NCBI RefSeq assembly: GCF_013114545.1
Contig: NZ_VTXI01000013.1
Location: forward strand, 49,496-113,495
Direction of reading: 5' to 3'
From: Vibrio sp. RE86
Lineage (GTDB): Bacteria; Pseudomonadota; Gammaproteobacteria; Enterobacterales; Vibrionaceae
Length of the DNA: 64,000 bases
Shown here: piece by piece, positions 10,167-19,733 of the stretch
Position numbering within the stretch: the first letter of the stretch is position 1
Layout of the letters: each line of letters starts with the position of its first letter
The notes under the pieces: model-generated
What the model saw: the letters and a program-made list of their open reading frames with translations, nothing else
Told to the model about the DNA's origin: nothing
Database searches by the model: none
Made by a program: the position numbers and the translations under genes

Positions 10167-10958
10167 TTACTGGTGGGTACTTTCAAAAATTTTGTCAGCA
10201 GACGCTGCAACAAAACCTGGGTAAAGCTCACCATTGGTCATTGGATAACGCTTGGCAAATTCGTAGAAGCCGCCAGGAATACTCTGCTCACCATCGCTGA
10301 AGGTTACTGAGACTTTATCAGCCATAGTTGATGATTGTTCAAGTAACACCTCAGGAGAACCTTTTACTTCGCCGCCCGACTCATTAATCGTAAAACCTGC
10401 GTGTCGAAGATGGTCATTCACTTCTTTTACTTCATCGAAAGCGTTCAGCTGATTAACGCTGACAGTAAAGTGGTTCGCACCGTAGCCGTGTGCCGCTAAC
10501 CAAGACGCGTATTCACTCTCTTTCGCTAGTGTTTGGAAATCTTGGTAACTCAAGTCCCATAGACGGCCACCCCATAGGAAGTCCGCACCTTTTAGATCAT
10601 GGGTGTCCAATTGCTCGACAAGCTTAGCAACAATTACCTGAAGCTCTGCAGAACACTCATTCACTTTCAACTCACTGATGAATACTTTCGGTTGTTTTGG
10701 ATCAGGATGTTCAAAATGTTTAGCCACCAACTTTTTGCTTTCAAACTCATAGTCGCCACATGGCTTGTAGCCGGCATCTAAGAACGGCTGAGCTAATGTC
10801 GCAATCCCTAATGGTTCAACATTAAAGGTGCGCAAAGCAATATGGTCATTAATCAGTGCTTCCTCTTCTTGTAGAAGTTGATGCACTTTATCGGCAGAGG
10901 GACATAAGCGGTGAATATAGTCATTCCATAACGATTGGAACAGAACATCTGGCGTCAT
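10167..10958 (-). CDS. DUF1338 (HglS-like) metal-dependent oxygenase
   Basis: Protein of 263 residues of the DUF1338 family, related to HglS, the Fe(II) 2-oxoadipate dioxygenase/decarboxylase of lysine catabolism. Likely metal ligands are His39 (in DHIALRTF), His163 (in GANHFTV) and Glu233 (in GGFYEFAKRY), spaced as in the family's vicinal-oxygen-chelate-like fold. It is much shorter than HglS or YdcJ (about 450 residues), a recognised short form. It follows astD on the same strand after a 343-bp gap, so a role in arginine/ornithine-derived keto acid metabolism is possible but unproven. Confidence 0.8.
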   Translation of the reverse strand: MTPDVLFQSLWNDYIHRLCPSADKVHQLLQEEEALINDHIALRTFNVEPLGIATLAQPFLDAGYKPCGDYEFESKKLVAKHFEHPDPKQPKVFISELKVNECSAELQVIVAKLVEQLDTHDLKGADFLWGGRLWDLSYQDFQTLAKESEYASWLAAHGYGANHFTVSVNQLNAFDEVKEVNDHLRHAGFTINESGGEVKGSPEVLLEQSSTMADKVSVTFSDGEQSIPGGFYEFAKRYPMTNGELYPGFVAASADKIFESTHQ

Positions 10959-11082
10959 AACGCCTCCTTGTAGGGGTGGTTTACGTTGTTAGGGTTATTG
11001 TTTTTATCTTGATGTAAAAAAGGCCACCTAACCAAAATGTCCAGAAAGTATGATTAGATAGCCTTCAGCCTGTGACGAAAAT

Positions 11083-11102
11083 GCCTCTCGACTCGGAGAG
11101 GC
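11083..11102 (-). terminator. Hairpin, possible terminator between astD and the DUF1338 gene
   Basis: GCCTCTC (11083-11089), loop GACTCG, GAGAGGC (11096-11102). Read on the minus strand it is followed by ATTTT, so it could terminate ast transcription. It now lies about 200 nt from the astD stop because a palindromic repeat occupies the space between. Confidence 0.5.
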
Positions 11103-11124
11103 TAAAAGGGAAATTGTTTTTGTT

Positions 11125-11302
11125 ATACCAATCTGGATAAATAGGTGTTCAGATAATTGCGCAGGAAAAATCGCTTAGAGCAAGGCATAGATTGCAGCTA
11201 GCTAGTTGACCTACCTACACCATTCTTTAAAAACATAGCTATAACGAAGCTATCAGCGATTTTAACCAGCAAGAACGAACAAATATTTATTCTGGTTGGT
11301 AT
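11125..11302. repeat. MITE-like palindromic element, copy 1
   Basis: Non-coding element of 178 bp with imperfect terminal inverted repeats: ATACCAATCTGGATAAATA at the left, and a right end whose complement is ATACCAACCAGAATAAATA (16 of 19 match). An inner stem pairs AAAATCGCT (about 11167-11175) with AGCGATTTT. It is homologous along its length to 33625-33786: shared blocks include GGAAAAAT-GCTTAGA, AGGCAT, CTAG and TTTTAACCAGCA. The right terminus runs into the astD stop codon. There is no ORF in it. It resembles a non-autonomous transposon remnant (MITE). Confidence 0.8.
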
Positions 11303-12759
11303 TAAAGCTCAACACCAGGGCTCAAGGTTGCAGGAAGTAGAGTCTCTCCTCCTTCCATCGATGCCATTGGGTAAGCACAGTAATCAGCAGCGTAGTAAGC
11401 ACTTGGGCGTAAGTTACCTGATGCGCCCGGGCCACCAAATGGTGCATCACCACTTGCGCCTGTAAGTTGTCGGTTGCGGTTTACGATGCCAGCACGAATA
11501 TGGTCAACAAAGTATTCCCATTCGCTGTCATCCGTAGACACGAGACCCGCTGATAAGCCAAAGCGAGTATCGTTCGCCAGCTCAACCGCTCGTTCTAGAC
11601 CTTGGTAGCGCACAACTTGCAGCAACGGACCGAAGTATTCTTCATCAGGAAGCTCTGCAATTGCGGTGACATCGATAATGCCAGGAGTGACGAATGCCGC
11701 CTCGCCCGCACGCGCTTCAATCAAGCTTTCACCGCCTAACTGCTGCAGGTTTGCTTGCGCGTTAAGGATGAAGTCAGCCGCAGCTTTAGAAATCTGTGGA
11801 CCCATAAATGGCGCAGGTTCTGCAAATGGCTGATCGATACGAATCTTGTTAGTAGCTTCAACGAGTTTGCTCACCAGCAAGTCGCCTTTTTCACCCACAG
11901 GTACATATAGGCGACGAGCACACGTACAACGTTGGCCTGCACTGATGAACGCCGATTGAATAATGGTGTAAACCGTCGCATCAAGGTCACCATAGCTGTC
12001 AGAGATAACCATAGGGTTGTTACCCCCCATCTCTAGCGCCAGCATCTTACCTGGTTGTCCTGCAAACTGTTTATGAAGGATATGTCCCGTGTTGGCGCTG
12101 CCGGTAAAGAGCACACCATCAAGGCCTTTTGAGTCAGCTAGGGCAATACCTGTCTCTTTCGCCCCTTGCACTAGGTTAATCACACCTTTTGGTAGACCTA
12201 CTTGATCCCACAGCTTCATCGCAAACTCACCCGTTAATGGCGTTTGCTCAGAAGGTTTGAATACCACGGTATTACCAGCCAAAAGCGCAGGTACGATATG
12301 ACCATTTGGTAGGTGGCCTGGGAAGTTGTAAGGGCCAAAGACTGCCATGACACCCAATGGGCGATGGCGCAGTACGATCTGATTACCCGCGGCTTCGCGC
12401 TGAGCTTCACCAGTACGATCATGGTATGCACGAATTGAAATCGCAATTTTGCCAGCCATAGCAGCAGCTTCTGTGCGAGTTTCCCAAATCGGCTTACCCG
12501 TTTCTTTAGCAATGATTTCAGCAATTTGCTCGCTGTTCTCTTTCACTTTCTCAGCAAAAGCCAGAACAATCGCTTCGCGCTCAGCAAAGCTCATTTTCTT
12601 CCAGCCGACAAACGCACTGCGCGCAGCTGATACCGCTTGCTCGACCTGCTGCGGTGTTGCGCTTTCGCCTTGCCAAATCACTTCGTTGTTGTATGGGCTT
12701 TGTGAGTCCATTGCCTCACCTTGACCTTTCACCCACTCACCAGCAATCCAATGTGTCAT
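11302..12759 (-). CDS. astD: Succinylglutamate-semialdehyde dehydrogenase AstD
   Basis: NAD-dependent aldehyde dehydrogenase for step 4 of the arginine succinyltransferase (AST) pathway, converting N-succinylglutamate semialdehyde to succinylglutamate. It has 485 residues, the usual length. Catalytic Cys is in [11 protein letters not shown], the general base Glu in LEMGGNNP, and cofactor-binding segments [14 protein letters not shown] and GSANTGH are present. I chose the ATG at 12759 because AAGGA stands 8 nt before it; a GTG at 12774 would use that site as codons. It follows astA after 33 nt. Its stop codon abuts the palindromic element at 11125-11302. Confidence 0.95.
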   Translation of the reverse strand: MTHWIAGEWVKGQGEAMDSQSPYNNEVIWQGESATPQQVEQAVSAARSAFVGWKKMSFAEREAIVLAFAEKVKENSEQIAEIIAKETGKPIWETRTEAAAMAGKIAISIRAYHDRTGEAQREAAGNQIVLRHRPLGVMAVFGPYNFPGHLPNGHIVPALLAGNTVVFKPSEQTPLTGEFAMKLWDQVGLPKGVINLVQGAKETGIALADSKGLDGVLFTGSANTGHILHKQFAGQPGKMLALEMGGNNPMVISDSYGDLDATVYTIIQSAFISAGQRCTCARRLYVPVGEKGDLLVSKLVEATNKIRIDQPFAEPAPFMGPQISKAAADFILNAQANLQQLGGESLIEARAGEAAFVTPGIIDVTAIAELPDEEYFGPLLQVVRYQGLERAVELANDTRFGLSAGLVSTDDSEWEYFVDHIRAGIVNRNRQLTGASGDAPFGGPGASGNLRPSAYYAADYCAYPMASMEGGETLLPATLSPGVEL

Positions 12760-12792
12760 AACTTGTTCCTTCACATTCTTTCTATTTAAGGC

Positions 12793-13812
12793 TTACAGAG
12801 CCAGCATGCGAACGTAGTCGCCTTCGTTCAGCTTCAGTGCTGTCGCCACTTCTGGCGCAAGAATCACTGACTCAGAGGCTTGGTCATAAGCCGCCTTAGC
12901 CGCTGTTGCACGGAAATCTTCAAACGATGTGTTTGAGATAAGGTAATCTTGAGAGCTCGTATGCTCAGAGACTGTCACTTTCGCACGGAAAGAGTGGCGA
13001 ACTGACTCAATATTTCGCACATCACATTCAACGGTTGGGCCACCATCGAAAATGTCGACATAGTTACGGCAAGTGAAGCCTTCTTTCTCTAGTAGGCGTA
13101 GCGCTGGCTTGGTGTTGTCGTGTACCTGACCAATCACCGCTTGAGCTTCTTTGCTCAATAGGTTGATGTAAATAGGCAGCTTAGGCATAAGGTCAGCAAT
13201 GAAGCCTTTCTTGCCAATACCCGTTAGGTAATCCGCCATAGTGAAATCAATCGAGAAGAAGTGCTCTTGTAGCCACTGCCAAAACGGCGAGTTACCTTCG
13301 TCGTCCGATACACCTCGCATCTCAGCAAAAACCGTATTAGAAAAACGGTGTGGGTGCTCTGCCATCATTAGGAAGCGGCACTTCGACATCAAACGGCCAT
13401 TCAAGCCTTGGCGGAATGACGGTCTTAAGAACAGAGTACAAATTTCGCTACAACCCGTGTAGTTGTTACCGAAAGTCAGCAACTTAACCACGTTGTTTAC
13501 ACCCAGTTTTGGAGATGAGTGTACAACCGTACTGATGTGGTATGAATAAAACGGTACATCCCAGCCAATTGAGGCTTCAATACCCGTACAGCCTGCGACC
13601 TCACCTGATTCGCTATCGAAGCCAACCATTAGGTAACCTTCATCACCTGGCTCCGTTACGTCGGGCTTAGTAAAGCTGTATTCTGAATGAGTAATTCGGT
13701 TAGTTAACAGTTCTTCGTTAACCGGTAGAGATGTAAATCCATGACCTGACTCCACAGCACATGTGTGCAGTGCGTCGTAGTCCGACATTGCGATAGGGCG
13801 AACAACCAGCAT
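12793..13812 (-). CDS. astA: Arginine N-succinyltransferase AstA
   Basis: First enzyme of the AST pathway; transfers succinyl from succinyl-CoA to L-arginine. It has 339 residues starting MLVVRPIAMSDYDALHTCA, the family's usual N-terminus. The ATG at 13812 is preceded by a strong AGGAGG, so a longer reading up to 13875 is not needed. Family-typical stretches include ESGHGFTSLPVNEELL, TGIEASIGWDVPFYSYH and LFLRPSFRQGLNGRLMSKCRFLM. It is a single-subunit enzyme of the kind found in enterics and vibrios, within an astC-astA-astD operon. Confidence 0.95.
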   Translation of the reverse strand: MLVVRPIAMSDYDALHTCAVESGHGFTSLPVNEELLTNRITHSEYSFTKPDVTEPGDEGYLMVGFDSESGEVAGCTGIEASIGWDVPFYSYHISTVVHSSPKLGVNNVVKLLTFGNNYTGCSEICTLFLRPSFRQGLNGRLMSKCRFLMMAEHPHRFSNTVFAEMRGVSDDEGNSPFWQWLQEHFFSIDFTMADYLTGIGKKGFIADLMPKLPIYINLLSKEAQAVIGQVHDNTKPALRLLEKEGFTCRNYVDIFDGGPTVECDVRNIESVRHSFRAKVTVSEHTSSQDYLISNTSFEDFRATAAKAAYDQASESVILAPEVATALKLNEGDYVRMLAL

Positions 13813-13924
13813 CGATACTCCCTCCTGATGCGGGATACCAGCGCTCCCGTCCATCGAACAAATGAACGGTAACACTGGTATAGGGAGACTTACTAAAGTA
13901 ATAAGCCTCCGATATTGTTATTAA

Positions 13925-15139
13925 TTATTTAACTAGCGTAGCTAGAGCTTTATCTAGGCGAGCTAATCCTTCTTCAATTTCTTCTTTAGTAATGACGAGT
14001 GATGGTGTGAAACGAACAACGTTTGTGCCCGCTACCAATACCATTAGGCCCTCTTTGCCCGCCGCAACTAATACGTCACGAGCGCGGCCTTGCCACTCTT
14101 CGTTCAATGCAGCGCCCAGTAGTAAGCCTTTACCACGGACTTCTGCGAACATGTTGTACTTATCGTTAAGTTTAGCTAAACCGTCACGGAACAGCGCTTC
14201 ACGCTCAGCAACACCTGCCAGTGTTTCAGGAGCGCTAACAACATCAACAACGGCTTCAGCAACGGCACACGCCAATGGGTTACCACCGTAAGTCGAGCCA
14301 TGAGTACCCACTTTCAAATGTTTAGAAAGCTCAGTCGTTGTCAGCATAGCGCCGATAGGGAAGCCGCCACCAAGTGATTTAGCCGTGCTAAGAATGTCTG
14401 GCGTTACACCAAGACCTTGGTATGCGTAAAAGTGACCGGTACGGCCGTTACCAGTTTGAACTTCATCAAAGATAAGCAGTGCATTGTGCTTGTCACAAAG
14501 TTCACGAACAGTCTGAACAAATTCGTCAGTTGGAGAGATGATGCCGCCTTCGCCTTGAAGTGGCTCCATCATGATGGCACAAGTGCGATCAGAGATATGT
14601 GCTTTCAGTGCTTCAACGTCGTTGTATGGTAGGTGCGTAACATCACCCGGCTTAGGACCAAAACCATCCGAGTAAGCCGCTTGACCACCAACCGTTACCG
14701 TGAAGAAAGTACGGCCGTGGAAGCCTTGTTTGAATGCGATGATTTCTGATTTTTCAGGACCAAACTTATCTGCAGCGTAACGACGCGCCAGCTTTAGAGC
14801 CGCTTCGTTCGCTTCCGCACCTGAGTTAGCAAAGAAAACTTTTTCTGCAAAGCACACGTCGGTTAGCTTCTTAGCTAGACGCAATGCAGGCTCGTTAGTC
14901 ATTACGTTACTTAGGTGCCAAATTTTCTGGCCTTGCTCTGTTAGCGCATTAACCATAGCAGGGTGACAATGACCTAGGCAGCTCACGGCAATACCACCAG
15001 CAAAATCGATGTACTCAGTACCTTGCTGGTCCCAAACGCGAGCACCCTCGCCTTTTACTGGGATCATTTCCATTGGGTTGTAACAAGGTACCATTACCTC
15101 ATCAAACAAACCGCGTTCTACATTATTTTCTACAGTCAT
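13925..15139 (-). CDS. astC: Succinylornithine / acetylornithine aminotransferase (AstC/ArgD)
   Basis: PLP-dependent class III aminotransferase of 404 residues. It has the PLP-binding motif [14 protein letters not shown] and the Schiff-base lysine in [36 protein letters not shown] binds the cofactor phosphate. Being first of astC-astA-astD, it should act on N-succinylornithine in arginine degradation. Vibrios often use the same enzyme for acetylornithine in arginine synthesis (argD), and sequence alone does not separate the two. A GAGGGAA ribosome-binding site precedes the ATG. An ARG-box-like site lies 180 bp upstream. Confidence 0.93.
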   Translation of the reverse strand: MTVENNVERGLFDEVMVPCYNPMEMIPVKGEGARVWDQQGTEYIDFAGGIAVSCLGHCHPAMVNALTEQGQKIWHLSNVMTNEPALRLAKKLTDVCFAEKVFFANSGAEANEAALKLARRYAADKFGPEKSEIIAFKQGFHGRTFFTVTVGGQAAYSDGFGPKPGDVTHLPYNDVEALKAHISDRTCAIMMEPLQGEGGIISPTDEFVQTVRELCDKHNALLIFDEVQTGNGRTGHFYAYQGLGVTPDILSTAKSLGGGFPIGAMLTTTELSKHLKVGTHGSTYGGNPLACAVAEAVVDVVSAPETLAGVAEREALFRDGLAKLNDKYNMFAEVRGKGLLLGAALNEEWQGRARDVLVAAGKEGLMVLVAGTNVVRFTPSLVITKEEIEEGLARLDKALATLVK

Positions 15140-15318
15140 TGCACATTCCCTCTTAATACCGCATGCATAGCGAATATGGTGTCCTTACTTCCATTCAATG
15201 AAATAAGATTTTGTTTTGCTATTAAGCACCATCGGCATTGTATTTACATTTAATTAACCATTTCAATAGTGGTTTATTCTTTTTACTTGCCACTATGAAG
15301 TCTAATAATCACTAAGCT

Positions 15319-15332
15319 TGAGTATTTATGCA
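15319..15332. promoter_or_regulatory. ARG-box-like site upstream of astC
   Basis: TGAGT-ATTT-ATGCA matches the ArgR core TGAAT-WWWW-ATTCA at 12 of 14 positions. It lies about 180 bp upstream of the astC start. Arginine control of ast genes by ArgR is known in enterics; here it is inferred. Confidence 0.4.
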
Positions 15333-15421
15333 TTAGCCTTTCACATTTATGAAGCAATATATTCTTATAGCAAAGATAAGCTATGGTTAATCTTAGTCTG
15401 GATAAGGGCTGAGAAGTAGGC

Positions 15422-15544
15422 GTGACAAACGCTGCGCATACTTTTTCACAAATTATCCGCGGCGATGATTATGAAGAAAATGTTAAGAATAGTGATCTCA
15501 GTCAGTATTTAACCGAACACTGGGTAGAGGAATTGCGCGTTTAA
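15422..15544 (+). CDS. Candidate 40-residue protein of unknown function
   Basis: A GTG-initiated frame of 40 codons, too short and with too unusual a start for most gene finders. It reads [20 protein letters not shown], then [20 protein letters not shown], and is hydrophilic and acidic. Its TAA stop interlocks with the stop of the convergent pabA. Its start lies 283 bp from the divergent astC start. The ribosome-binding site is weak (GAGAAGTAGGC). Codon choice is unremarkable for the genome. I do not recognise it. Confidence 0.4.
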   Translation: MTNAAHTFSQIIRGDDYEENVKNSDLSQYLTEHWVEELRV

Positions 15545-16128
15545 AGTGGCTTGCGAGCAATAAAGTTGGCAAGGATTTGGTGCCCTTGCTCTGTTTTAAT
15601 TGACTCTGGATGGAACTGAACGGCGTCGATTGGCAGGGTTTTATGTTGATAACCCATAATCTCATCCATACTGCCATCTTCGAGTTCAGTCCAAGCGGTA
15701 AGCTCAAAGCAATCCGGCAAAGTACCATTTTTCACGACCAACGAGTGATAACGCGTTACGGTTAACGGATTATTCAAACCCGAAAAAACACTGTGGTCAT
15801 TATGAGTAATTGGCGAGGTTTTACCATGCATCACCTGCCTAGCTCGAACGACTTCTCCACCAAATACCTGCGCAATCGCCTGATGACCTAAGCAAACACC
15901 AAGAATTGGCAGTTTTCCCGCAAAATGCTCAATAGCACGGAGCGAAATACCCGCTTCGTTTGGCGTACATGGCCCAGGAGAGATCACCAGATGGGTTGGA
16001 TTCATTGCTTCAATCTGTTCTAGGGTGATTTCGTCATTTCGTACGACTTTAACCTCAGCGCCCAACTCGCAAAAGTATTGGTAAAGGTTGTAAGTGAAAG
16101 AGTCGTAGTTATCGATAATCAGCAACAT
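15541..16128 (-). CDS. pabA: Aminodeoxychorismate/anthranilate synthase glutamine amidotransferase
   Basis: Class I glutamine amidotransferase of 195 residues supplying ammonia to PabB (p-aminobenzoate, folate) and possibly TrpE. The start [19 protein letters not shown] at 16128 is the standard N-terminus; an in-frame extension to 16230 has no family support. The nucleophile is the Cys of [10 protein letters not shown], with the His and Glu of VQFHPESI completing the triad. The position next to astC/argD and near crp matches E. coli pabA-argD-crp, which favours pabA over trpG. Confidence 0.92.
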   Translation of the reverse strand: MLLIIDNYDSFTYNLYQYFCELGAEVKVVRNDEITLEQIEAMNPTHLVISPGPCTPNEAGISLRAIEHFAGKLPILGVCLGHQAIAQVFGGEVVRARQVMHGKTSPITHNDHSVFSGLNNPLTVTRYHSLVVKNGTLPDCFELTAWTELEDGSMDEIMGYQHKTLPIDAVQFHPESIKTEQGHQILANFIARKPL

Positions 16129-16213
16129 GATGAAACGAACAGCATTGATTAATGGGATGGTCAGGAGCGGTATTGTGCAGCATGAGCGAATAAAGGCAAG
16201 TGCAAACGATAAA

Positions 16214-16239
16214 ATAAGGCCGGCATACACCGACCTTAT
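16214..16239 (-). terminator. Terminator after xds
   Basis: Read on the minus strand, a 10-bp stem (ATAAGGTCGG against CCGGCCTTAT with one G-T pair) is followed by TTTAT. It lies between the xds stop and the pabA start. Confidence 0.65.
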
Positions 16240-16262
16240 CTGTTTACACGCTACCTATGAGG

Positions 16263-18866
16263 TTACTTGCGACGACGCCACATCGCTAAACCAAATAGCG
16301 ACATCATGGCACCAAAACCAAATGACCCCGCCATATTCAGCTCAAGTACCGCTGGATCGTGGTCTGAAGAACGGAAGTGGTCGTTGTACTTCGGCAAGTC
16401 ACCTTTGTACTCATCGTTGTAATCAAACAGCGTAGATTCACCACCATTGATATGCCAATCTGTCGCATCAACGAAGTGCTTTTCTAGACTTTCACTGATA
16501 AGCAGATGGTCAAGTGCGCCCACTTCATCATTAAATGAGTAGCTCCAGCTCGTCGGGTGCGCTTTTGCTACCGCATTGATGTAACCGTAGCTGTCAGTGA
16601 TCACAGCGCCGTCATCACCAAACTGAACTTGGCCGTCAATGTAAGTGTTACGTGCCGCTTTGATTGTCTTGCCGTATTTCTCTTGGCTGTAATCTGTCAG
16701 TACTAGCAGTGGATCTTCCATGCCGTATGCGTTCAAATCACCCAGAATGACTTTGTGTCCATCGATCTCTGCCAGCGCATCACCCAGAGCAACCGCCGCC
16801 GCAACGCGGAAGTTTTCACAAGAACCTTGCTTATCTAAGTCTTGACCGCCTTGGCCACCTTGCTCAACTGGCGCTGCATCTTCCCAACACTTAGACCCTT
16901 TCGATTTAAGGTGGTTAATCGCAACAGTAATTTTCTCTTTCGTGCCTTTCACTTTGAAGGTTGGCGCTAGGGAATCACGCTGGTAGTTTTTACCATCTTC
17001 GATAACTTTGCCATCATCATCCAATACTTCTGGTGCTTGTTGGCTTGGCATTGGAATCACGCGAGAGTCTTTCAGCTTCACCACTTTAGGACGGTAGATA
17101 ACACCAGTCGTGATCACGTCAGTCCCAATGTAGTCATTCTCGTCCGTCACTTTGTCGCCGTTAGAGTCGATTGCAACAATGTCGTAGCGATCTTTCTTCT
17201 TCTCAATACGTGAGTTCAGTTGATCAACCAATTGACGGATAGCGCCGCTATCACCAAAGCCGTTGTTTTCGATTTCCATCAAACCAATGATGTCGGCATC
17301 CAAACGTAAAATCGCATTGACGATCTTCGCTTGCTGTACTTCAAACTCTTCAAAGCTATCAGCGCCACGGTTATCACCATGAGGATTAGCATCACCACCA
17401 AATGGCGAGTTGAAGTAGTTAAGGACGTTGAAGGTCGCAATACGTAAATCACCCTCTTTCATCTCGATATCGTCAGTACGTGGGTCATTACGAATAAAGC
17501 TTTCGCTTGTTAGCGTGTTTGTTGGGATTAAGCGGTAATCACCATAGCTGTAAGTAATCACACCTTCCAAGCCAACGATGGTGTCGTCGATGCGAATGTA
17601 ATCTTCTGTTGAACCATCTTGGTCGATGTCGGTACGGCCGAAGTTAGGGTAGTAAGGAATAGACCCATTAGGTGCTTTCTCATCTGACTCGACGTACAAG
17701 CGACGCTCTGCGTTCTCAATAGTTTGTTGTTTCGCCTCGTCTGAACCCGCCGCAAAGTTTTGGTTTGGCTGCATATTAATACGGCCTTGCGCAAGAACCA
17801 TGTTGTTGCGACGTGCCGCGTAGTCATAACCGAAAGTACGTGTAACACGCATATCAAGCGCTTCGGTTGTACGAACCAACATACCTTCGTAGCGCTCTAA
17901 AGTGCGGTCAAAGTTGTCATCCGTTGCTAGGATTTCGATGTCAGTTGCGCTTGGCGCGTCTTGCTCACCCTGTTTTACCCAATTGTTGTTCTCGACTTTA
18001 AGCTGAGTGTGATCGTAAAACTCTTGAACCTTACCTTTCACACACACCACGTCGCCCGCTTTCAACTCAGAGCTAGACTGGTTGGTATGAACAAATAGAC
18101 CTTCTGATGTCTCTGGGTTGTAGTCGTCTGTTAGTGCTTGTAGGTAGAAGCCTTTTGTCAGGCCGGTTGTTACTGCGCTTACTACACCTTTAACAAAGAA
18201 CTCTTCGTCAGTGATGTACGGGTAACCATTGATGAATGGTGAAGTGTCCCCTTCGCCCTGAATCTCTTGAATAGAAGTAAAGGCTGGAGCCGAACCATCT
18301 TGTGTACATGCAAATGGCTCTGGTGCTGTTCCACCATCGAGTAAACCTAGTCCTTCAATGCTGTCTTTCGGTAGCGATGACCATTGAGAAGCGTCATATG
18401 TAGAAGAGGGTGTCATCGCATCCGAGTTACGAACCAGCGTGATGTCTTTAGCAAAGTTACTGCTGCCGCCGTCTTGAGTACCAATTACATCATGCACCGC
18501 ACCGTCTTTAAGCAGTGCCATCGGGTCATTACCATTGAAGTTAGCCGTTACACTATTAAGAATATCGGCTACCGCTTTGATGTCGTCACTGGCACTTGTA
18601 TGCGCGACAACTAGTACGCCCTGAGCTGCCAATACTTGGCCATTGAGCGACAATTGACTGCCCCATGCACCTGCGCCATTGTTCTGTTTTGCCAGTTCAT
18701 AGCCATCTAAAGAAACGGCGCTATCGCCAGTGTTCGCGATCTCAATCGCTTTATTGTAGCTACCACCTTCCACGTATTGAGAAATGATGATGTCCGCCAT
18801 TGCTGGAGACGAGAGCGCGCCAGCCACCACTGCGGCAAGTAGAGTAGGAGTGAGTTTTTGTTTCAT
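16263..18866 (-). CDS. xds: Extracellular deoxyribonuclease Xds (ExeM/NucH family)
   Basis: Secreted nuclease of 867 residues. Residues 1-27 are a signal peptide (MKQKLTPTLLAAVVAGALSS, then PAMA). A lamin-tail-like domain follows (DIIISQYVEGGSYNKAIEIA), then an OB-fold region (about 200-330). An endonuclease/exonuclease/phosphatase domain begins near residue 470 with LRIATFNVLNYF, and holds LMEIENNGF, NHLKSKGSKC, LGDLNAYGMEDP and FRSSDHDPAV, the metal and catalytic His/Asp set. The last ~25 residues are a Gly-rich hydrophobic helix ending in RRRK, a GlyGly-CTERM signal for rhombosortase and type II secretion. In V. cholerae the homologue degrades extracellular DNA and lies in this neighbourhood. 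The ATG at 18866 gives the cleaner signal peptide than a GTG nine bases earlier. Confidence 0.93.
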   Translation of the reverse strand: MKQKLTPTLLAAVVAGALSSPAMADIIISQYVEGGSYNKAIEIANTGDSAVSLDGYELAKQNNGAGAWGSQLSLNGQVLAAQGVLVVAHTSASDDIKAVADILNSVTANFNGNDPMALLKDGAVHDVIGTQDGGSSNFAKDITLVRNSDAMTPSSTYDASQWSSLPKDSIEGLGLLDGGTAPEPFACTQDGSAPAFTSIQEIQGEGDTSPFINGYPYITDEEFFVKGVVSAVTTGLTKGFYLQALTDDYNPETSEGLFVHTNQSSSELKAGDVVCVKGKVQEFYDHTQLKVENNNWVKQGEQDAPSATDIEILATDDNFDRTLERYEGMLVRTTEALDMRVTRTFGYDYAARRNNMVLAQGRINMQPNQNFAAGSDEAKQQTIENAERRLYVESDEKAPNGSIPYYPNFGRTDIDQDGSTEDYIRIDDTIVGLEGVITYSYGDYRLIPTNTLTSESFIRNDPRTDDIEMKEGDLRIATFNVLNYFNSPFGGDANPHGDNRGADSFEEFEVQQAKIVNAILRLDADIIGLMEIENNGFGDSGAIRQLVDQLNSRIEKKKDRYDIVAIDSNGDKVTDENDYIGTDVITTGVIYRPKVVKLKDSRVIPMPSQQAPEVLDDDGKVIEDGKNYQRDSLAPTFKVKGTKEKITVAINHLKSKGSKCWEDAAPVEQGGQGGQDLDKQGSCENFRVAAAVALGDALAEIDGHKVILGDLNAYGMEDPLLVLTDYSQEKYGKTIKAARNTYIDGQVQFGDDGAVITDSYGYINAVAKAHPTSWSYSFNDEVGALDHLLISESLEKHFVDATDWHINGGESTLFDYNDEYKGDLPKYNDHFRSSDHDPAVLELNMAGSFGFGAMMSLFGLAMWRRRK

Positions 18867-19173
18867 GTTATCCACCGTCTATCGCTTTCAATGTTAAACA
18901 GCAACTAGAAAGCGTGTTCCATGTCACTTTTTCTGTGACTACGTTTTAATAAATCATGCTCAGTGTTGACGTTTTTTATGAAACAAAAAATAAGATTCAG
19001 TGACAGTGAGATTTCGATCTCATAGGCATGGTGAATAATTGAAGCGTCATCAAGTTTTCAACAATTGGGGATAACAGAAGTTTCATAAATGAGACTAGTC
19101 GGCTGATTTAATTAAGCTTTTACTAATTAATAGAGTATTAACCCTAGCTTATGCGCAAGCAACAGTGACAAAA
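18867..19173. other. Non-coding gap upstream of xds
   Basis: AT-rich gap holding the xds promoter region. A small hairpin with a UUCG loop (TGAGAT/ATCTCA, 19007-19022) is visible. I see no ORF with coding character and no repeat. Confidence 0.6.
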
Positions 19174-19195
19174 AAGGCGCTATCACTAGCGCCTT
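19174..19195 (-). terminator. Terminator after fxsA
   Basis: AGGCGCTA / TAGCGCCT stem with a 4-nt loop. On the minus strand it is followed by TTTTTTG, just past the fxsA stop at 19215. Confidence 0.88.
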
Positions 19196-19214
19196 TGGTT
19201 CAATTAAAAATGAC

Positions 19215-19733
19215 TTAATTGAGACGATTTCGATCGTCGTCATCTTTGCGTTCAAACTCACCTTCAAATGTTGAGCCTTGGTCAGAGCCGCTGCGATGAA
19301 ATGGGTCCTGCTCAAACGGGCTTTGGCCAAACTGGTCACCATGGAAGCTACCGTGAAATCCACCTTGCCCCATCGACTTAACCACCATTTTACTCATCAG
19401 GTATTTTGCTATCGCAGCTCTTGGCGCTGGCAGCAGCACCAGCATGCCTAACGCATCTGTCATAAAGCCAGGCGTCAGTAGCAACACGCCAGCCACAGCA
19501 AGCATCACTCCTTCAAAAATCTGTTGAGCTGGCATTTCACCTTGTTGTAGGCGGTTTTGTACCGACATTAAGGTTTGAATGCCTTGGCTACGAACCAGTG
19601 ACGCACCGACGAATGCGGTCAGCAGTACGAGTGCAATGGTTGGCCACAACCCTAGGTAACCACCCACTGAAATAAATAGGCCTATTTCAATGATAGGAAC
19701 GAAAATAAATAGCAATAGTAAGATAGGAAACAC
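19215..19733 (-). CDS. fxsA: FxsA family cytoplasmic-membrane protein
   Basis: Inner-membrane protein of 172 residues. The GTG at 19733 begins MFPILLLLFIFVPIIEIGLF, the family's N-terminal span, and has AGGAGG 4 nt upstream; the longer frame to 19784 adds a charged non-family prefix. Three to four hydrophobic segments follow, with the conserved GASLVRSQG and LLLTPGFMTDALG motifs. The C-terminal ~40 residues are hydrophilic and low-complexity (FGQSPFEQDPFHRSGSDQG). FxsA in E. coli relieves phage T7 exclusion by the F plasmid when overproduced; its normal role is unknown. As in E. coli it is divergent from aspA. Confidence 0.9.
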   Translation of the reverse strand: MFPILLLLFIFVPIIEIGLFISVGGYLGLWPTIALVLLTAFVGASLVRSQGIQTLMSVQNRLQQGEMPAQQIFEGVMLAVAGVLLLTPGFMTDALGMLVLLPAPRAAIAKYLMSKMVVKSMGQGGFHGSFHGDQFGQSPFEQDPFHRSGSDQGSTFEGEFERKDDDDRNRLN

